Program-made: the position numbers and the translations under genes | Part shown: positions 8,836-16,468 of the stretch, piece after piece | Position numbering within the stretch: position 1 is the stretch's first letter | How the letters are laid out: every line of letters starts with the position of its first letter | From: Streptomyces hygroscopicus subsp. hygroscopicus | Lineage (GTDB): Bacteria; Actinomycetota; Actinomycetes; Streptomycetales; Streptomycetaceae | Direction of reading: 5' to 3' | Assembly (NCBI RefSeq): GCF_030269125.1 | Contig: NZ_BSSM01000018.1 | Span: forward strand, 1 to 64,000 | Length of the DNA stretch: 64,000 nt | Notes under the pieces: model-generated | The model's database searches: none | What the model was told of the DNA's origin: nothing | The model's input: only the letters and a program-made list of their open reading frames with translations

Positions 8836-8908
8836 GGAAACCTCCGGGTGGAGAGGGCGGCATGGCACCGCCCCCGGTGCGGACCAGGGGCGGTGCGATG
8901 TCAATCAA

Positions 8909-9964
8909 TCAGCTTCCGGTCGCCGACTTCCAGTCCTCGACGTACGACGTCAGGTTCTTGTCGATGTCGCTCCAGTCCGGCTGGAAGAACTGGACGCCGT
9001 CCATCAGCTGGGTGAGGGCGACGGCGTTGGCGTCGGTGGCCTTGACGTCCTCGCGGGCGGAGAACCCGCCCCCGATGGAGCTGACCTCGGTCTGCGCCTG
9101 CCGCGACAGCATGAAGTCGAGCAGCTTCCTGCCGGCCGCGCTGTGCGGCGCCCTGGTGACCAGGCCCGCCGCGTAGGGCAGGGCGAAGGTGGAGGGCTTG
9201 CCGTCCTTGCCCGCCGGGAACCAGATGCCCAGGTTGGGCATGCTCTTGGACTGGGCGTAGTTCATCTGGACGTCGCCGTTGGCGACGAGCAGCTCGCCCT
9301 TGTCCACCTTGGGCGCGAGCTTGCCGGTGGAGGCGGAGGGGCCGACGTTGTTGGCCTGGAGCTTCTTCAGATAGGCGAGGGCCTGGTCCTTGCCGCCGAG
9401 GTCGTGCATGGTCTGGATCAGCACGGCCGTACCGTCGCCGGCGACGCCCGGGGTGGAGTACTGGAGCTTGTTCCTGTACTTCGCGTCGAGCAGGTCGTCC
9501 CAGGTCTTCGGCGCCCGCGTCAGCTCCTTCTTGTTGTAGACGAAGCCGAAGTAGTTGTTGACGACGGAGGTCCACGTGCCGTCGGGCGCCTTGTCGGCCC
9601 CGCTGACCGCGGTGGATCCCTCGGGCTCGTACTTCTGCAGCAGGCCCTTGGCGTCGGCCTGCTGGATGAACGGCGGCAGCGTGACCAGCACGTCGGCCTG
9701 CGGGTTGCTCTTCTCGCGGACGGCGCGCTGCACCATCTCGCCGGAGCCGCCCTCGACGTACTTGACCTTGATACCGGTCTTCTTGGTGAAGTCCGCGAAG
9801 ACCTTGTCGTACCAGCCGTCGCCGTTCTCGCCCTTGAGGCCGTCCGCGCTGTAGACGGTGACCTCCTTGGCGTCGGAGGCGGCGGAGGAGGAACCACAGG
9901 CGGACAGCGCGGGGGCGGCGAGCAGGGTGACGGCTATGGCGAGCGAGAGTCGGGTTCTGGACAT
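8909..9964 (-). CDS. Phosphonate-type ABC transporter substrate-binding lipoprotein (351 aa)
   Basis: A lipoprotein signal (LAIAVTLLAAPALSAC) puts the lipid Cys near residue 23. The rest is a family-1-like/iron-thiamine-like binding fold (EVTVYSADG near the mature start, QADVLVTLPP, WDDLLDAKYRNKL, GGGFSAREDV). The closest family I recognise is the 2-aminoethylphosphonate binding protein PhnS, which occurs with two permeases and an ATPase exactly as here. An AGGAG lies 11 bases before the ATG. The protein would capture an aminophosphonate outside the membrane and pass it to the two permeases upstream. Iron(III) or thiamine-type ligands use a similar fold, but the neighbouring catabolic genes favour phosphonate. 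Confidence 0.85.
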   Translation of the reverse strand: MSRTRLSLAIAVTLLAAPALSACGSSSAASDAKEVTVYSADGLKGENGDGWYDKVFADFTKKTGIKVKYVEGGSGEMVQRAVREKSNPQADVLVTLPPFIQQADAKGLLQKYEPEGSTAVSGADKAPDGTWTSVVNNYFGFVYNKKELTRAPKTWDDLLDAKYRNKLQYSTPGVAGDGTAVLIQTMHDLGGKDQALAYLKKLQANNVGPSASTGKLAPKVDKGELLVANGDVQMNYAQSKSMPNLGIWFPAGKDGKPSTFALPYAAGLVTRAPHSAAGRKLLDFMLSRQAQTEVSSIGGGFSAREDVKATDANAVALTQLMDGVQFFQPDWSDIDKNLTSYVEDWKSATGS

Positions 9965-10008
9965 GGCGAGAGGAACTCCTGGCGCTTTCGGGGGATCGGG
10001 GGGAGCGA

Positions 10009-10806
10009 TCAGCGGTACGACGCCCGGGTACGGACCCGGGAGACGGCGAACAGGACGAGCAGGGTCGCGGCCATCAGCACCACGGCGACGGCGGAGCCGC
10101 TGAACAGCGCGCCGCGGTCGGTGGCCGCGTAGATCAGGACGGGCAGCGGGGTCCAGTCCGGCGGATAGAGCATCATCGTGGCGCTCAACTCGCCCATCGA
10201 CAGGGCGAAGCAGAGGCCGGCGGCCGCGGTGAGCGACGGCAGCAGCAGGGGCAGCCGTACCCGCCACAGCACGTAGGAGGGCCGGGCGCCGAGGGAGGCG
10301 GCGGCCTGTTCGTAGGCCGGGTCGAGGCGGGTGACCGCCGCCGACACGGACTGGTGGGCGAAGGCGGTGACCAGCACGGTGTGCGCGAGGATCACGATCC
10401 ACCGGGTGCCGTTGAGCAGCAGCGGCGGCTTGGAGAAGGCCACCAGGACCGACAGCCCCACCACCACCGAGGGAACGGCGACCGGCAGCATGAACAGGGC
10501 GTCCAGCACCCGCTTGCCGCGCTTCTTCAGGGACGCCCCGGCGAGCGCCGCCCAGGTGCCCGTGGCCAGCGCGAGCACACTGGCGCCGGCGGCCGTGAGC
10601 AGGCTGGTGAGGAGCGCCTGGAGGGCCTCGCCCCGGGTCGCGGAGCGGTAGTTGGCGAGCGTCAGGCCCGAGGGCAGGACGCTGGACCAGTGCGTGGCGA
10701 GGGAGGCGCCGAGCACCACGAGCAGCGGCAGCGCGAACAGCGGCAGGAAGAGGACGAGGAACACCGCCCACAGGGCCCACCTGGCCCCTCGGCTATGCAC
10801 CAGCAC
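10009..10806 (-). CDS. ABC transporter permease, PhnV-like (265 aa)
   Basis: Six hydrophobic segments are visible, including LWAVFLVLFLPLFALPLLVVL near the start. The EAA cytoplasmic loop is present as EQAAASLGARPSYVLWRVRLP. The GTG start overlaps the upstream permease by 14 bp, implying translational coupling; a second GTG two codons later is possible. It is the second inner-membrane subunit of the importer, pairing with the product of 10793-11668. The binding protein gene follows after 44 bp. Confidence 0.85.
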   Translation of the reverse strand: MLVHSRGARWALWAVFLVLFLPLFALPLLVVLGASLATHWSSVLPSGLTLANYRSATRGEALQALLTSLLTAAGASVLALATGTWAALAGASLKKRGKRVLDALFMLPVAVPSVVVGLSVLVAFSKPPLLLNGTRWIVILAHTVLVTAFAHQSVSAAVTRLDPAYEQAAASLGARPSYVLWRVRLPLLLPSLTAAAGLCFALSMGELSATMMLYPPDWTPLPVLIYAATDRGALFSGSAVAVVLMAATLLVLFAVSRVRTRASYR

Positions 10807-11668
10807 GGCGGCTCACCACCCGGTAGAGGCCGTAAAGACCCACGGATATCAGGACGTTGACGACGGCGACCACGCAGGCGCCCGGGTAGTCGGACTCCAG
10901 GATCGCCTTGCTGTAGACCAGCATCGGCAGGGTGGTGACCCCCTTGGCTCCGGTGAAGAGCACGATGCCGAACTCGTTGAGGCAGAGCACCAGGACGAGG
11001 CTGCCGCCGGCCGCGAGCGCGGGCAGCGCCTCCGGCAGGATCACCTTCCGCACGATCCGCGGCGCCCGCGCGCCCAGCGAACTGGCCGCCTCCAGCTGGG
11101 CGGTGTCCAGCTGCGAGAACGCGGCGAGCAGCGGGCGCATCACGAACGGCGTGAAGTAGGTGGTCTCGGCGAGCAGCACGCCCCAGGGCGTGTTCAGGAA
11201 CTGGAACGGCCCCTGCGCGGCGCCCGTGAGACCGGTCCACGCCCCGTTGGCCATGCCGACGGTGCCGTAGACGAACAGCAGGGCCAGCGTGATCAGGAAG
11301 GACGGGAAGGACAGGAACACGTCCACGAACCGCGCCACCGCCTTCGCCCCGGGGAACGGCACGAACGCGATCACCAGCGCGAGCAGGAACCCGAGGACCA
11401 GACACCCGGCGGTGGAGGCCGGCGCCAGCCACACGGTGGTCCAGAGCGCCTTGCGGAACGCCTCCGACGCGAACACGTCGGCGTACGGCTGGACCGAGGT
11501 CCCGCCGCTGTCCGGCCGGAAGGACTGCTGGACGACCAGGGCGAGGGGGTAGAGGAAGAAGAGGGCGAGGAGGGCGACGGGGGGCAGCGCCCACACCAGC
11601 GCGCCGAACGGCCGCGGGCGGCGCGCCCCTCCCCCCACGGCCCGCGCCGTCCGGACGGCCTCAGCCAT
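10793..11668 (-). CDS. ABC transporter permease, PhnU-like (291 aa)
   Basis: A typical MetI-fold permease with a first helix at VWALPPVALLALFFLYPLAL, a periplasmic loop, and the EAA loop EAASSLGARAPRIVRKVILPE. The ATG overlaps the end of the ATPase gene by 8 bp. Together with the second permease and ATPase it would form an importer for the ligand of the PhnS-like lipoprotein. Length and helix pattern match the first permease of AEP/iron/thiamine-class importers. Confidence 0.85.
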   Translation of the reverse strand: MAEAVRTARAVGGGARRPRPFGALVWALPPVALLALFFLYPLALVVQQSFRPDSGGTSVQPYADVFASEAFRKALWTTVWLAPASTAGCLVLGFLLALVIAFVPFPGAKAVARFVDVFLSFPSFLITLALLFVYGTVGMANGAWTGLTGAAQGPFQFLNTPWGVLLAETTYFTPFVMRPLLAAFSQLDTAQLEAASSLGARAPRIVRKVILPEALPALAAGGSLVLVLCLNEFGIVLFTGAKGVTTLPMLVYSKAILESDYPGACVVAVVNVLISVGLYGLYRVVSRRAGA

Positions 11669-12707
11669 GACCCACTCCCGCGGGCAGCAGCACCGCGTCG
11701 TCGGACGCGAAGTGCAGCGTGACCTCGTCGCCCCGACCCGGCGGGTCCTTCAGCTCCCGTACGTCCGCCATGACATCGTGCTCACCGACCCTGACGTAGA
11801 GCCGGTGCGTGGCTCCCCGCCACTGGATCTCCCGGACGACACCGGTGAGTCGGTTGGGGCCCTCGCCCAGCCCGACCAGATGCGGCCGTACGCACAGCGT
11901 GGCCCGCGCCCCCGCGACCGCCGCCGCCGTGTCGACCTTCACCTCGGTACCGGCGAAACCGACACCCTCACGACCCACCGTCACCGGCAGCAGGTTCGCG
12001 CCGCCGACGAAGGACGCCGTGAACTCGTCGGCCGGTGCCCGGTACAGCTCCCGCGGGGTTCCGCAGGCCCGCAGCCGCGCCTTGTCCATCACCGCGATCC
12101 GGTCCGCGAGGGTCAGCGCCTCGACCTGGTCGTGGGTGACGTAGAGCATGGTGACGTCGGGCAGGTCCCGGTGGAGCCGGGCGAGTTCGGCGAGCATCCC
12201 GGAGCGCAGCCGGGCGTCGAGCGCGGACAGCGGCTCGTCGAGGAGCAGTACGCCGGGCCGGATGGCGAGCGCGCGGGCGATGGCGACGCGCTGCTGCTGT
12301 CCGCCGGACAGCTCGCGCGGATGGCGGCGGGCGTAGGCGGCCATACCGGTCATCTCCAGGGCCTCGGCGACCCGTCGGCGTATCTCGCTCCTGGCCGTCC
12401 CGCGCGCCCTGAGGCCGAAGGCCACGTTCTCGTCGACCCGCATGTGCGGGAAGAGCGCGTACTGCTGGACGACCATCCCGACGCCCCGCCGGTACGGCGG
12501 CAGGTCCGTCACGTCCCGGCCGCCGAGGAGCACCCGCCCGGACGCGGGCCGGACGAACCCGGCGACCGCCCGCAGCGCGGTGGTCTTGCCGGAGCCGGAG
12601 GGCCCGAGGAGCGCCATGACCTCGCCGGGCTCGACGGTCAGATCGAGGGCGTCGAGGACGACATCGCCGTCGTAGGCGACCGTGACGGAATCGAAACGGA
12701 TGCTCAT
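11661..12707 (-). CDS. ABC importer ATPase, PhnT-like (348 aa)
   Basis: Walker A GPSGSGKTT (about residue 38), Q-loop VVQQYALFPHM, signature LSGGQQQR, Walker B LLLDEPLSALD and switch His in VTHDQ are all intact. Residues from about 240 form the TOBE/OB regulatory domain (LCVRPHLVGLGEG, WRGATHRLYVRVGEHDV), as in the CUT1/POTF group. The ATG at 12707 is one base after the stop of the phosphonatase-like gene at 12709, and its 3' end overlaps the first permease. A longer in-frame start exists upstream but would run into the preceding gene. Confidence 0.9.
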   Translation of the reverse strand: MSIRFDSVTVAYDGDVVLDALDLTVEPGEVMALLGPSGSGKTTALRAVAGFVRPASGRVLLGGRDVTDLPPYRRGVGMVVQQYALFPHMRVDENVAFGLRARGTARSEIRRRVAEALEMTGMAAYARRHPRELSGGQQQRVAIARALAIRPGVLLLDEPLSALDARLRSGMLAELARLHRDLPDVTMLYVTHDQVEALTLADRIAVMDKARLRACGTPRELYRAPADEFTASFVGGANLLPVTVGREGVGFAGTEVKVDTAAAVAGARATLCVRPHLVGLGEGPNRLTGVVREIQWRGATHRLYVRVGEHDVMADVRELKDPPGRGDEVTLHFASDDAVLLPAGVGHG

Positions 12708-12708
12708 C

Positions 12709-13425
12709 TCACCGCGCTCCCGTGAGCAGGGCGGGCAGGCCGGCCACCGAGTCCAGGACGTGGGTGGCACCGGCGGCGCGGAACTCGTCGTCGCCGTGGG
12801 CCCCGGTACGCACCCCGACGACGAGACCGGCCCCGGCGCGCACCCCGCTGAGCACGTCGTACGAGGTGTCCCCGATCACGGCGACCTGGCGTACGTCCTC
12901 CGCGGCCTTGGTGCGCAGGAACGCCTCCAGGACCATGTCCGGGAAGGGCCGCCCGCGCCCGCCGGCGTCGGCCGGGCACAGGGTGAGCGGGACCAGGTCC
13001 TGCCAGCCGAGGGCGGCGAGGATGGCGTCCTGGGTGATCCGGGCGAAGCCGGTGGTCAGGACGACGGTACGGCCGCTCGCGAGCAGTTCCTCGACGGCCT
13101 CGCGGGCGCCGGGGACGGGGGCGATCAGGCCGCCGTCGACCAGTTCGCCGTACGCCTTCTCGAAGGCGGCGTTGGCACGCCGGGCCCGTTCCTCGTCCCC
13201 GAACAGGTGCCGGAAGACGGAGATCTTGGACTCGCCCATGGTGGCCCGAACGTGGGCGAGGTGCCCGGCGTGCTCGGCCGTGCCCTCACGGACGCCGAGT
13301 TCGGCGGCGGCCACGGCGAAGGCGCGCTCCACGAGCCCGCCGTCGGCGACGGTGGTGCCGGCCATGTCGAGGACGAGGAGCCGGATGTCGGGGGTGGTCT
13401 CTGCGTGGGTCATCGGGGTGCTCAC
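12709..13425 (-). CDS. Phosphonatase-like HAD hydrolase
   Basis: Motif I reads LDMAGTTVADGG, the DxAGT form shared with phosphonoacetaldehyde hydrolase (PhnX). Motif II is VVLTTGF, and motif IV GDTSYDVLSG is intact. MGESK (Lys about 63-67) falls where PhnX carries the Schiff-base lysine in MGxxK. This matches the phosphonatase-like family TIGR03351 (from memory), which co-occurs with the FAD oxidoreductase found here. It would cleave the C-P bond of an aldehyde phosphonate formed upstream. The GTG at 13425 overlaps the preceding stop (GTGA); an ATG at 13413 is the alternative start, and neither has a strong ribosome site. Confidence 0.85.
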   Translation of the reverse strand: MSTPMTHAETTPDIRLLVLDMAGTTVADGGLVERAFAVAAAELGVREGTAEHAGHLAHVRATMGESKISVFRHLFGDEERARRANAAFEKAYGELVDGGLIAPVPGAREAVEELLASGRTVVLTTGFARITQDAILAALGWQDLVPLTLCPADAGGRGRPFPDMVLEAFLRTKAAEDVRQVAVIGDTSYDVLSGVRAGAGLVVGVRTGAHGDDEFRAAGATHVLDSVAGLPALLTGAR

Positions 13426-14546
13426 CAGCCCAGTTCGTTCGCGGTGGTCTCGGCTATCGCGGGGGAGCAGGTCATGCCCCGGCCACCGGGACCGGTGACC
13501 AGCCATACCCCGTCGCCGACCTGCTGGCGGTGTACGACGCGGGTCTTGTCGGTGCACTGCGCGTACACGCCCGCCCAGCGGTGCCGGATGCGCGGAAGCG
13601 GCCGGCCCAGCAGGCCCTCCACGACACCGGTGAGGTGCTCGTAGGGCTCCTCCACGGTGTCGAAGGCGAAGGGGTGTTCGTACTCGTGGGTGTCGCCGAT
13701 GGTCAGGCCGCCGTCGGCGCGCTGGACCATGAGCAGCTGCATCCCGTGCGCGGCCGCGGTCCGCGGCTGCGGCTGGCCCGCGTTGAGCGCGTCCAGTGCC
13801 GGGGAGGCGTAGGCCGGGTAGTAGCGGAAGCTGTCGCCGTCGGCGACCGAGGTGGGCAGCGTCTCGCCCAGAGGTTCGGTCTGCATCATCTGCAAGCGGA
13901 CCCGGCGCACGGGCAGTTCGGGGCCGGCCAGCTCGCGGACCAGACCGCCGAGCCAGGCGCCGGTGGCCAGCACGACCGCGTCGGCGTGGTGCACGTCGCC
14001 GTGGTCGTCCCGGACGGTTCCGGCACCGACCACCTCGCGGACCTCACGGCCCGGCAGGAAGGTGTAGGCGGGGGACTCGCGCAGTTGCTCGCGCAGGGCG
14101 AGCTGCGCGGTGCGCGGCTCGACCGCGGCGTCCCGCTCGCAGTGCAGGGCGGCGATGAACTCGCCGCGCAGGGCGGGGTTGACCGCGCGCGCCTCGTCCG
14201 GGGTCAGCAGCTTGTAGCCGCGGGCCGCGGCGTCCGGGCGGGCCACGGCGGCCTCGGCGACGGCCAGTTCCAGGTCCGTGCGCACCGGGGTCAGGGAGCC
14301 GTTGGCGCGGAAGCCCAGCCCCGCCACCCGGCGGCCGATGCCCTCCCACAGTTCCCGCGCCCGCAGCGCGGTCTCCAGCTCTTCTCCCCCAGCCCGGCCA
14401 CTGACCCAGATCTGGCCGAAGTTGCGCACCGAGGCGCCGCGCGCCTCGGCCCCCCGCTCGATCTGTACGACCTCGTGGCCGCGTTCGATTGCTTGCCAGG
14501 CGTGCATGGTGCCGACCACGCCGCCTCCGACGACTGTCACTCTCAC
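13422..14546 (-). CDS. FAD-dependent amino(phosphonate) oxidoreductase, TIGR03364-like (374 aa)
   Basis: The GTG at 14546 begins VRVTVVGGGVVGTMHAW, the Rossmann GxGxxG of the DAO/glycine-oxidase fold. Later marks are ERGAEARGASVRNFGQIW, VLATGAWLGGLV and the C-terminal TGPGGRGMTCSPAIAE. The NFGQIW segment fits the clade described as the phosphonatase-associated FAD oxidoreductase (HpnW proposed), which I recall as adjacent to phosphonatase-like hydrolases. The expected reaction is oxidative deamination of 2-aminoethylphosphonate or an N-methyl/1-hydroxy analogue to an aldehyde phosphonate. It is the first structural gene after the inverted-repeat operator. A GAGGAG lies about ten bases upstream of the start. 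Confidence 0.85.
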   Translation of the reverse strand: MRVTVVGGGVVGTMHAWQAIERGHEVVQIERGAEARGASVRNFGQIWVSGRAGGEELETALRARELWEGIGRRVAGLGFRANGSLTPVRTDLELAVAEAAVARPDAAARGYKLLTPDEARAVNPALRGEFIAALHCERDAAVEPRTAQLALREQLRESPAYTFLPGREVREVVGAGTVRDDHGDVHHADAVVLATGAWLGGLVRELAGPELPVRRVRLQMMQTEPLGETLPTSVADGDSFRYYPAYASPALDALNAGQPQPRTAAAHGMQLLMVQRADGGLTIGDTHEYEHPFAFDTVEEPYEHLTGVVEGLLGRPLPRIRHRWAGVYAQCTDKTRVVHRQQVGDGVWLVTGPGGRGMTCSPAIAETTANELGW

Positions 14547-14612
14547 AACGTCAACGCTCCTCGGGGGCCGGTAACCGGAAACGTCCGCCGGTCGACGGAG
14601 GCGTGAACTGCC

Positions 14613-14650
14613 CATCACGTTTGGGCTAGACCCGTTATCCTAACGTGATG
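14613..14650. promoter_or_regulatory. Inverted-repeat operator/promoter of the phosphonate operon
   Basis: Perfect 9-bp arms CATCACGTT (14613-14621) and AACGTGATG (14642-14650) enclose GGGCTAGACCC, a near-palindrome of the GT-N-TA-N-AC type bound by HutC/UTRA GntR proteins. On the minus strand a TAGGAT -10-like hexamer lies inside. The element sits between the GntR gene and the oxidoreductase it probably controls. Confidence 0.6.
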
Positions 14651-14708
14651 TATCGAGGAGTCGGTGTACCGGTGTCTTCGCGGCGGAAGCGGATCTCCCC
14701 CGGTGGCC

Positions 14709-15464
14709 TCAGCCCTGGAGGTGGGCGGTGAAGGAGAACCGGTCCCCCCGGTACAGCGACCGCACCCGCTCCAGCGGCCGGCCGTCGGTGTCCCGGGACA
14801 CCCGGTGGATCAGCAGCATCGGCAGGGCGGGCGGGGTGCCGATGAGCAGGGCCTCGCGGGGGGTGGCGAGCACGGTCTCCAGGCGCTCGTCGGCGTCGCC
14901 GAAGCTGATGCCCTGGTCGGCGAGATAGCCGTAGAAGGAGGAGTCGGCGTCGAAGTCCGAGTCCAGCCGGGGCACCCGCTCGACGGCGACGTACGTGCTC
15001 TCCAGGCCGACCCGCTCCTCGTCCGCGAGCAGCACGCGCTCCAGGTGCCAGACGGGCTCGCCCTTCGTCAGCCCGGTCTCGTCGGCCAGCGCCTGCGGAC
15101 ACGGGAAGCGGTCGAGCGTGACGAGCGTACGACCGGGGGTACGGCCCTGGCGGCGCACGCCCTCGGTGTAGCTCGCGAGGGACAGCGGCTGGGCGAGCTT
15201 CGGCCCGGCCACCACGGTCCCGCGCCCACGCCGGCGCAGCCGCCCCTCCAGGACCAGCTCCCGCACCGCCTGGCGCACGGTCTCGCGGGCGACGTCGTAC
15301 CGCTCGGCGAGATCCCGCTCGGTCGGGATGACGCTGTCCTCCCCCAGCTGCTCCAGCAGCGCGGCGATCCTCGCCTTCACCGCGTAGTACTTCGGGATCC
15401 TGCCGTGCTCGGGGATGCCGGACCGGACGGGGGCGCCTGGGGCCTGCTCATAGGGGTAGTCCAC
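14709..15464 (-). CDS. GntR-family regulator with UTRA domain (PhnF-like, 251 aa)
   Basis: Residues about 22-95 form the GntR winged helix (PKYYAVKARIAALLEQLG, IPTERDLAERYDVARETVRQ, RLRRRGRGTVV). Residues about 105-248 are a UTRA ligand-binding domain (LTKGEPVWHLERVLLADEE, LESTYVAVERVP, LIHRVSRDTDGRPLERVRSL). The start is GTG. It lies immediately upstream of, and on the same strand as, the transport and catabolic genes, with a perfect inverted repeat in the 162-bp gap. By analogy with PhnF it should repress the operon until a phosphonate or its product binds. Whether it is co-transcribed or separately expressed is not clear. Confidence 0.85.
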   Translation of the reverse strand: MDYPYEQAPGAPVRSGIPEHGRIPKYYAVKARIAALLEQLGEDSVIPTERDLAERYDVARETVRQAVRELVLEGRLRRRGRGTVVAGPKLAQPLSLASYTEGVRRQGRTPGRTLVTLDRFPCPQALADETGLTKGEPVWHLERVLLADEERVGLESTYVAVERVPRLDSDFDADSSFYGYLADQGISFGDADERLETVLATPREALLIGTPPALPMLLIHRVSRDTDGRPLERVRSLYRGDRFSFTAHLQG

Positions 15465-15502
15465 GCGGGGATCGTCGCAGACGGGGGTGGGGGCACCTCA
15501 AG

Positions 15503-16468
15503 TCAGCGACGCCTGCGGGCCGACAGGAACGCGGCGCCCGCCACGGCGAGCAGGGTGCCGGCGGCGGCGAGGAGGCCGTGGGTGAGGGCGGGGCCGGTGC
15601 GGGCGAGTTCGCGGGCGCGTTCGCCGGCTTCCCGGGCGTCCTGGGCGAAGGGGAGGGAGGAGTCGGGGGCGGTGGCCGGGGGGTCGGAGGGAGAGGCCCC
15701 GGTGGGGGCGGCGGCCTGCGGTCGTCGCGGGTCCGTGCCCGTACCCGTGCCGGTGCCCGTACCCGTGCCCGTACCCGTACCCGGCAGGTCCTGGGCGACC
15801 GGGGTCCGCTCCGCGTCCGGGTCCTGTTCCGTGGACTGCCCGGGAGCCGGGGAAGCCTCCGTGCCGACCCCGAACCGGTAGGCGTTGGACTCCCCGACCC
15901 AGTCGCCGTCCCGGCCGCGGCGCTGTACGGCGGCGGCGTGGGCCGTGACCTGGTCGGGGACGGCGGCGTCGTGGGTGAGCGCGAGGCGGACCCGCACGCT
16001 GACGGTCTTGCCGGGCGGCACGCCGAAACCGCCGAATCCGGGTGCGTCCAACACGCCTACCAACTCCTTCTCGTCGGTGCTCTCGAACGTCACCGGCCGG
16101 ACCCGGGTGCCGTCGTGGAAGTCCAGCCGGGCCTGTTCCGCCGTCAGGAGGTGCCGGTCGTCGACGAGGACGACGACCGGGTGGATGCCGGCGCAGGAGC
16201 GGCTGGTGGTGTTGGTGAGGTCGATGTACCAGGTGCTGTGGTCGCCGCCGGGCCGGTACTCGGTGGGGCCGCCGCGGATCCGGGTGGCGAGCGGGAAGGC
16301 GTGCTCGCCGGGGGAGGCGCAGGAGGGGACCGGGGTGGGGGTGGTACCGGTGGCGGCCGCGGGGAGGGCGGCGACCGGAAGGGGGACGAGGGCGGCGGCC
16401 GCGGCGAGGCCGAGGGAGCGGAGGGCGATGCGGCCGGAGGACGGGGACGTGCACAGTCGCATGGACAC
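15503..16468 (-). CDS. LAxTG sortase-anchored surface protein with Gly-Thr repeat (321 aa)
   Basis: A signal peptide (LRSLGLAAAAALVPLPVAALPAAA) precedes about 180 residues of beta-rich domain (STWYIDLTNTTSRSCAGIHP, GKTVSVRVRLALTH) with two cysteines. Then come an eight-fold Gly-Thr dipeptide run and a Pro/Ala/Ser-rich stalk. The C-terminus is LARTG, a hydrophobic helix and SARRRR, a class E sortase signal (LAxTG). The product is therefore probably covalently linked to peptidoglycan. Start choice is weak: GTG at 16468 or ATG at 16462, neither with a clear ribosome site. Function unknown; the domain resembles surface proteins annotated only as hypothetical in Streptomyces. Confidence 0.75.
   Translation of the reverse strand: MSMRLCTSPSSGRIALRSLGLAAAAALVPLPVAALPAAATGTTPTPVPSCASPGEHAFPLATRIRGGPTEYRPGGDHSTWYIDLTNTTSRSCAGIHPVVVLVDDRHLLTAEQARLDFHDGTRVRPVTFESTDEKELVGVLDAPGFGGFGVPPGKTVSVRVRLALTHDAAVPDQVTAHAAAVQRRGRDGDWVGESNAYRFGVGTEASPAPGQSTEQDPDAERTPVAQDLPGTGTGTGTGTGTGTGTDPRRPQAAAPTGASPSDPPATAPDSSLPFAQDAREAGERARELARTGPALTHGLLAAAGTLLAVAGAAFLSARRRR

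Noticed and set aside
8909..10780. 623-codon frame fusing permease and binding-protein regions
   Set aside because: The permease part is out of frame with the transmembrane protein; the real gene starts at the lipoprotein ATG 9964.
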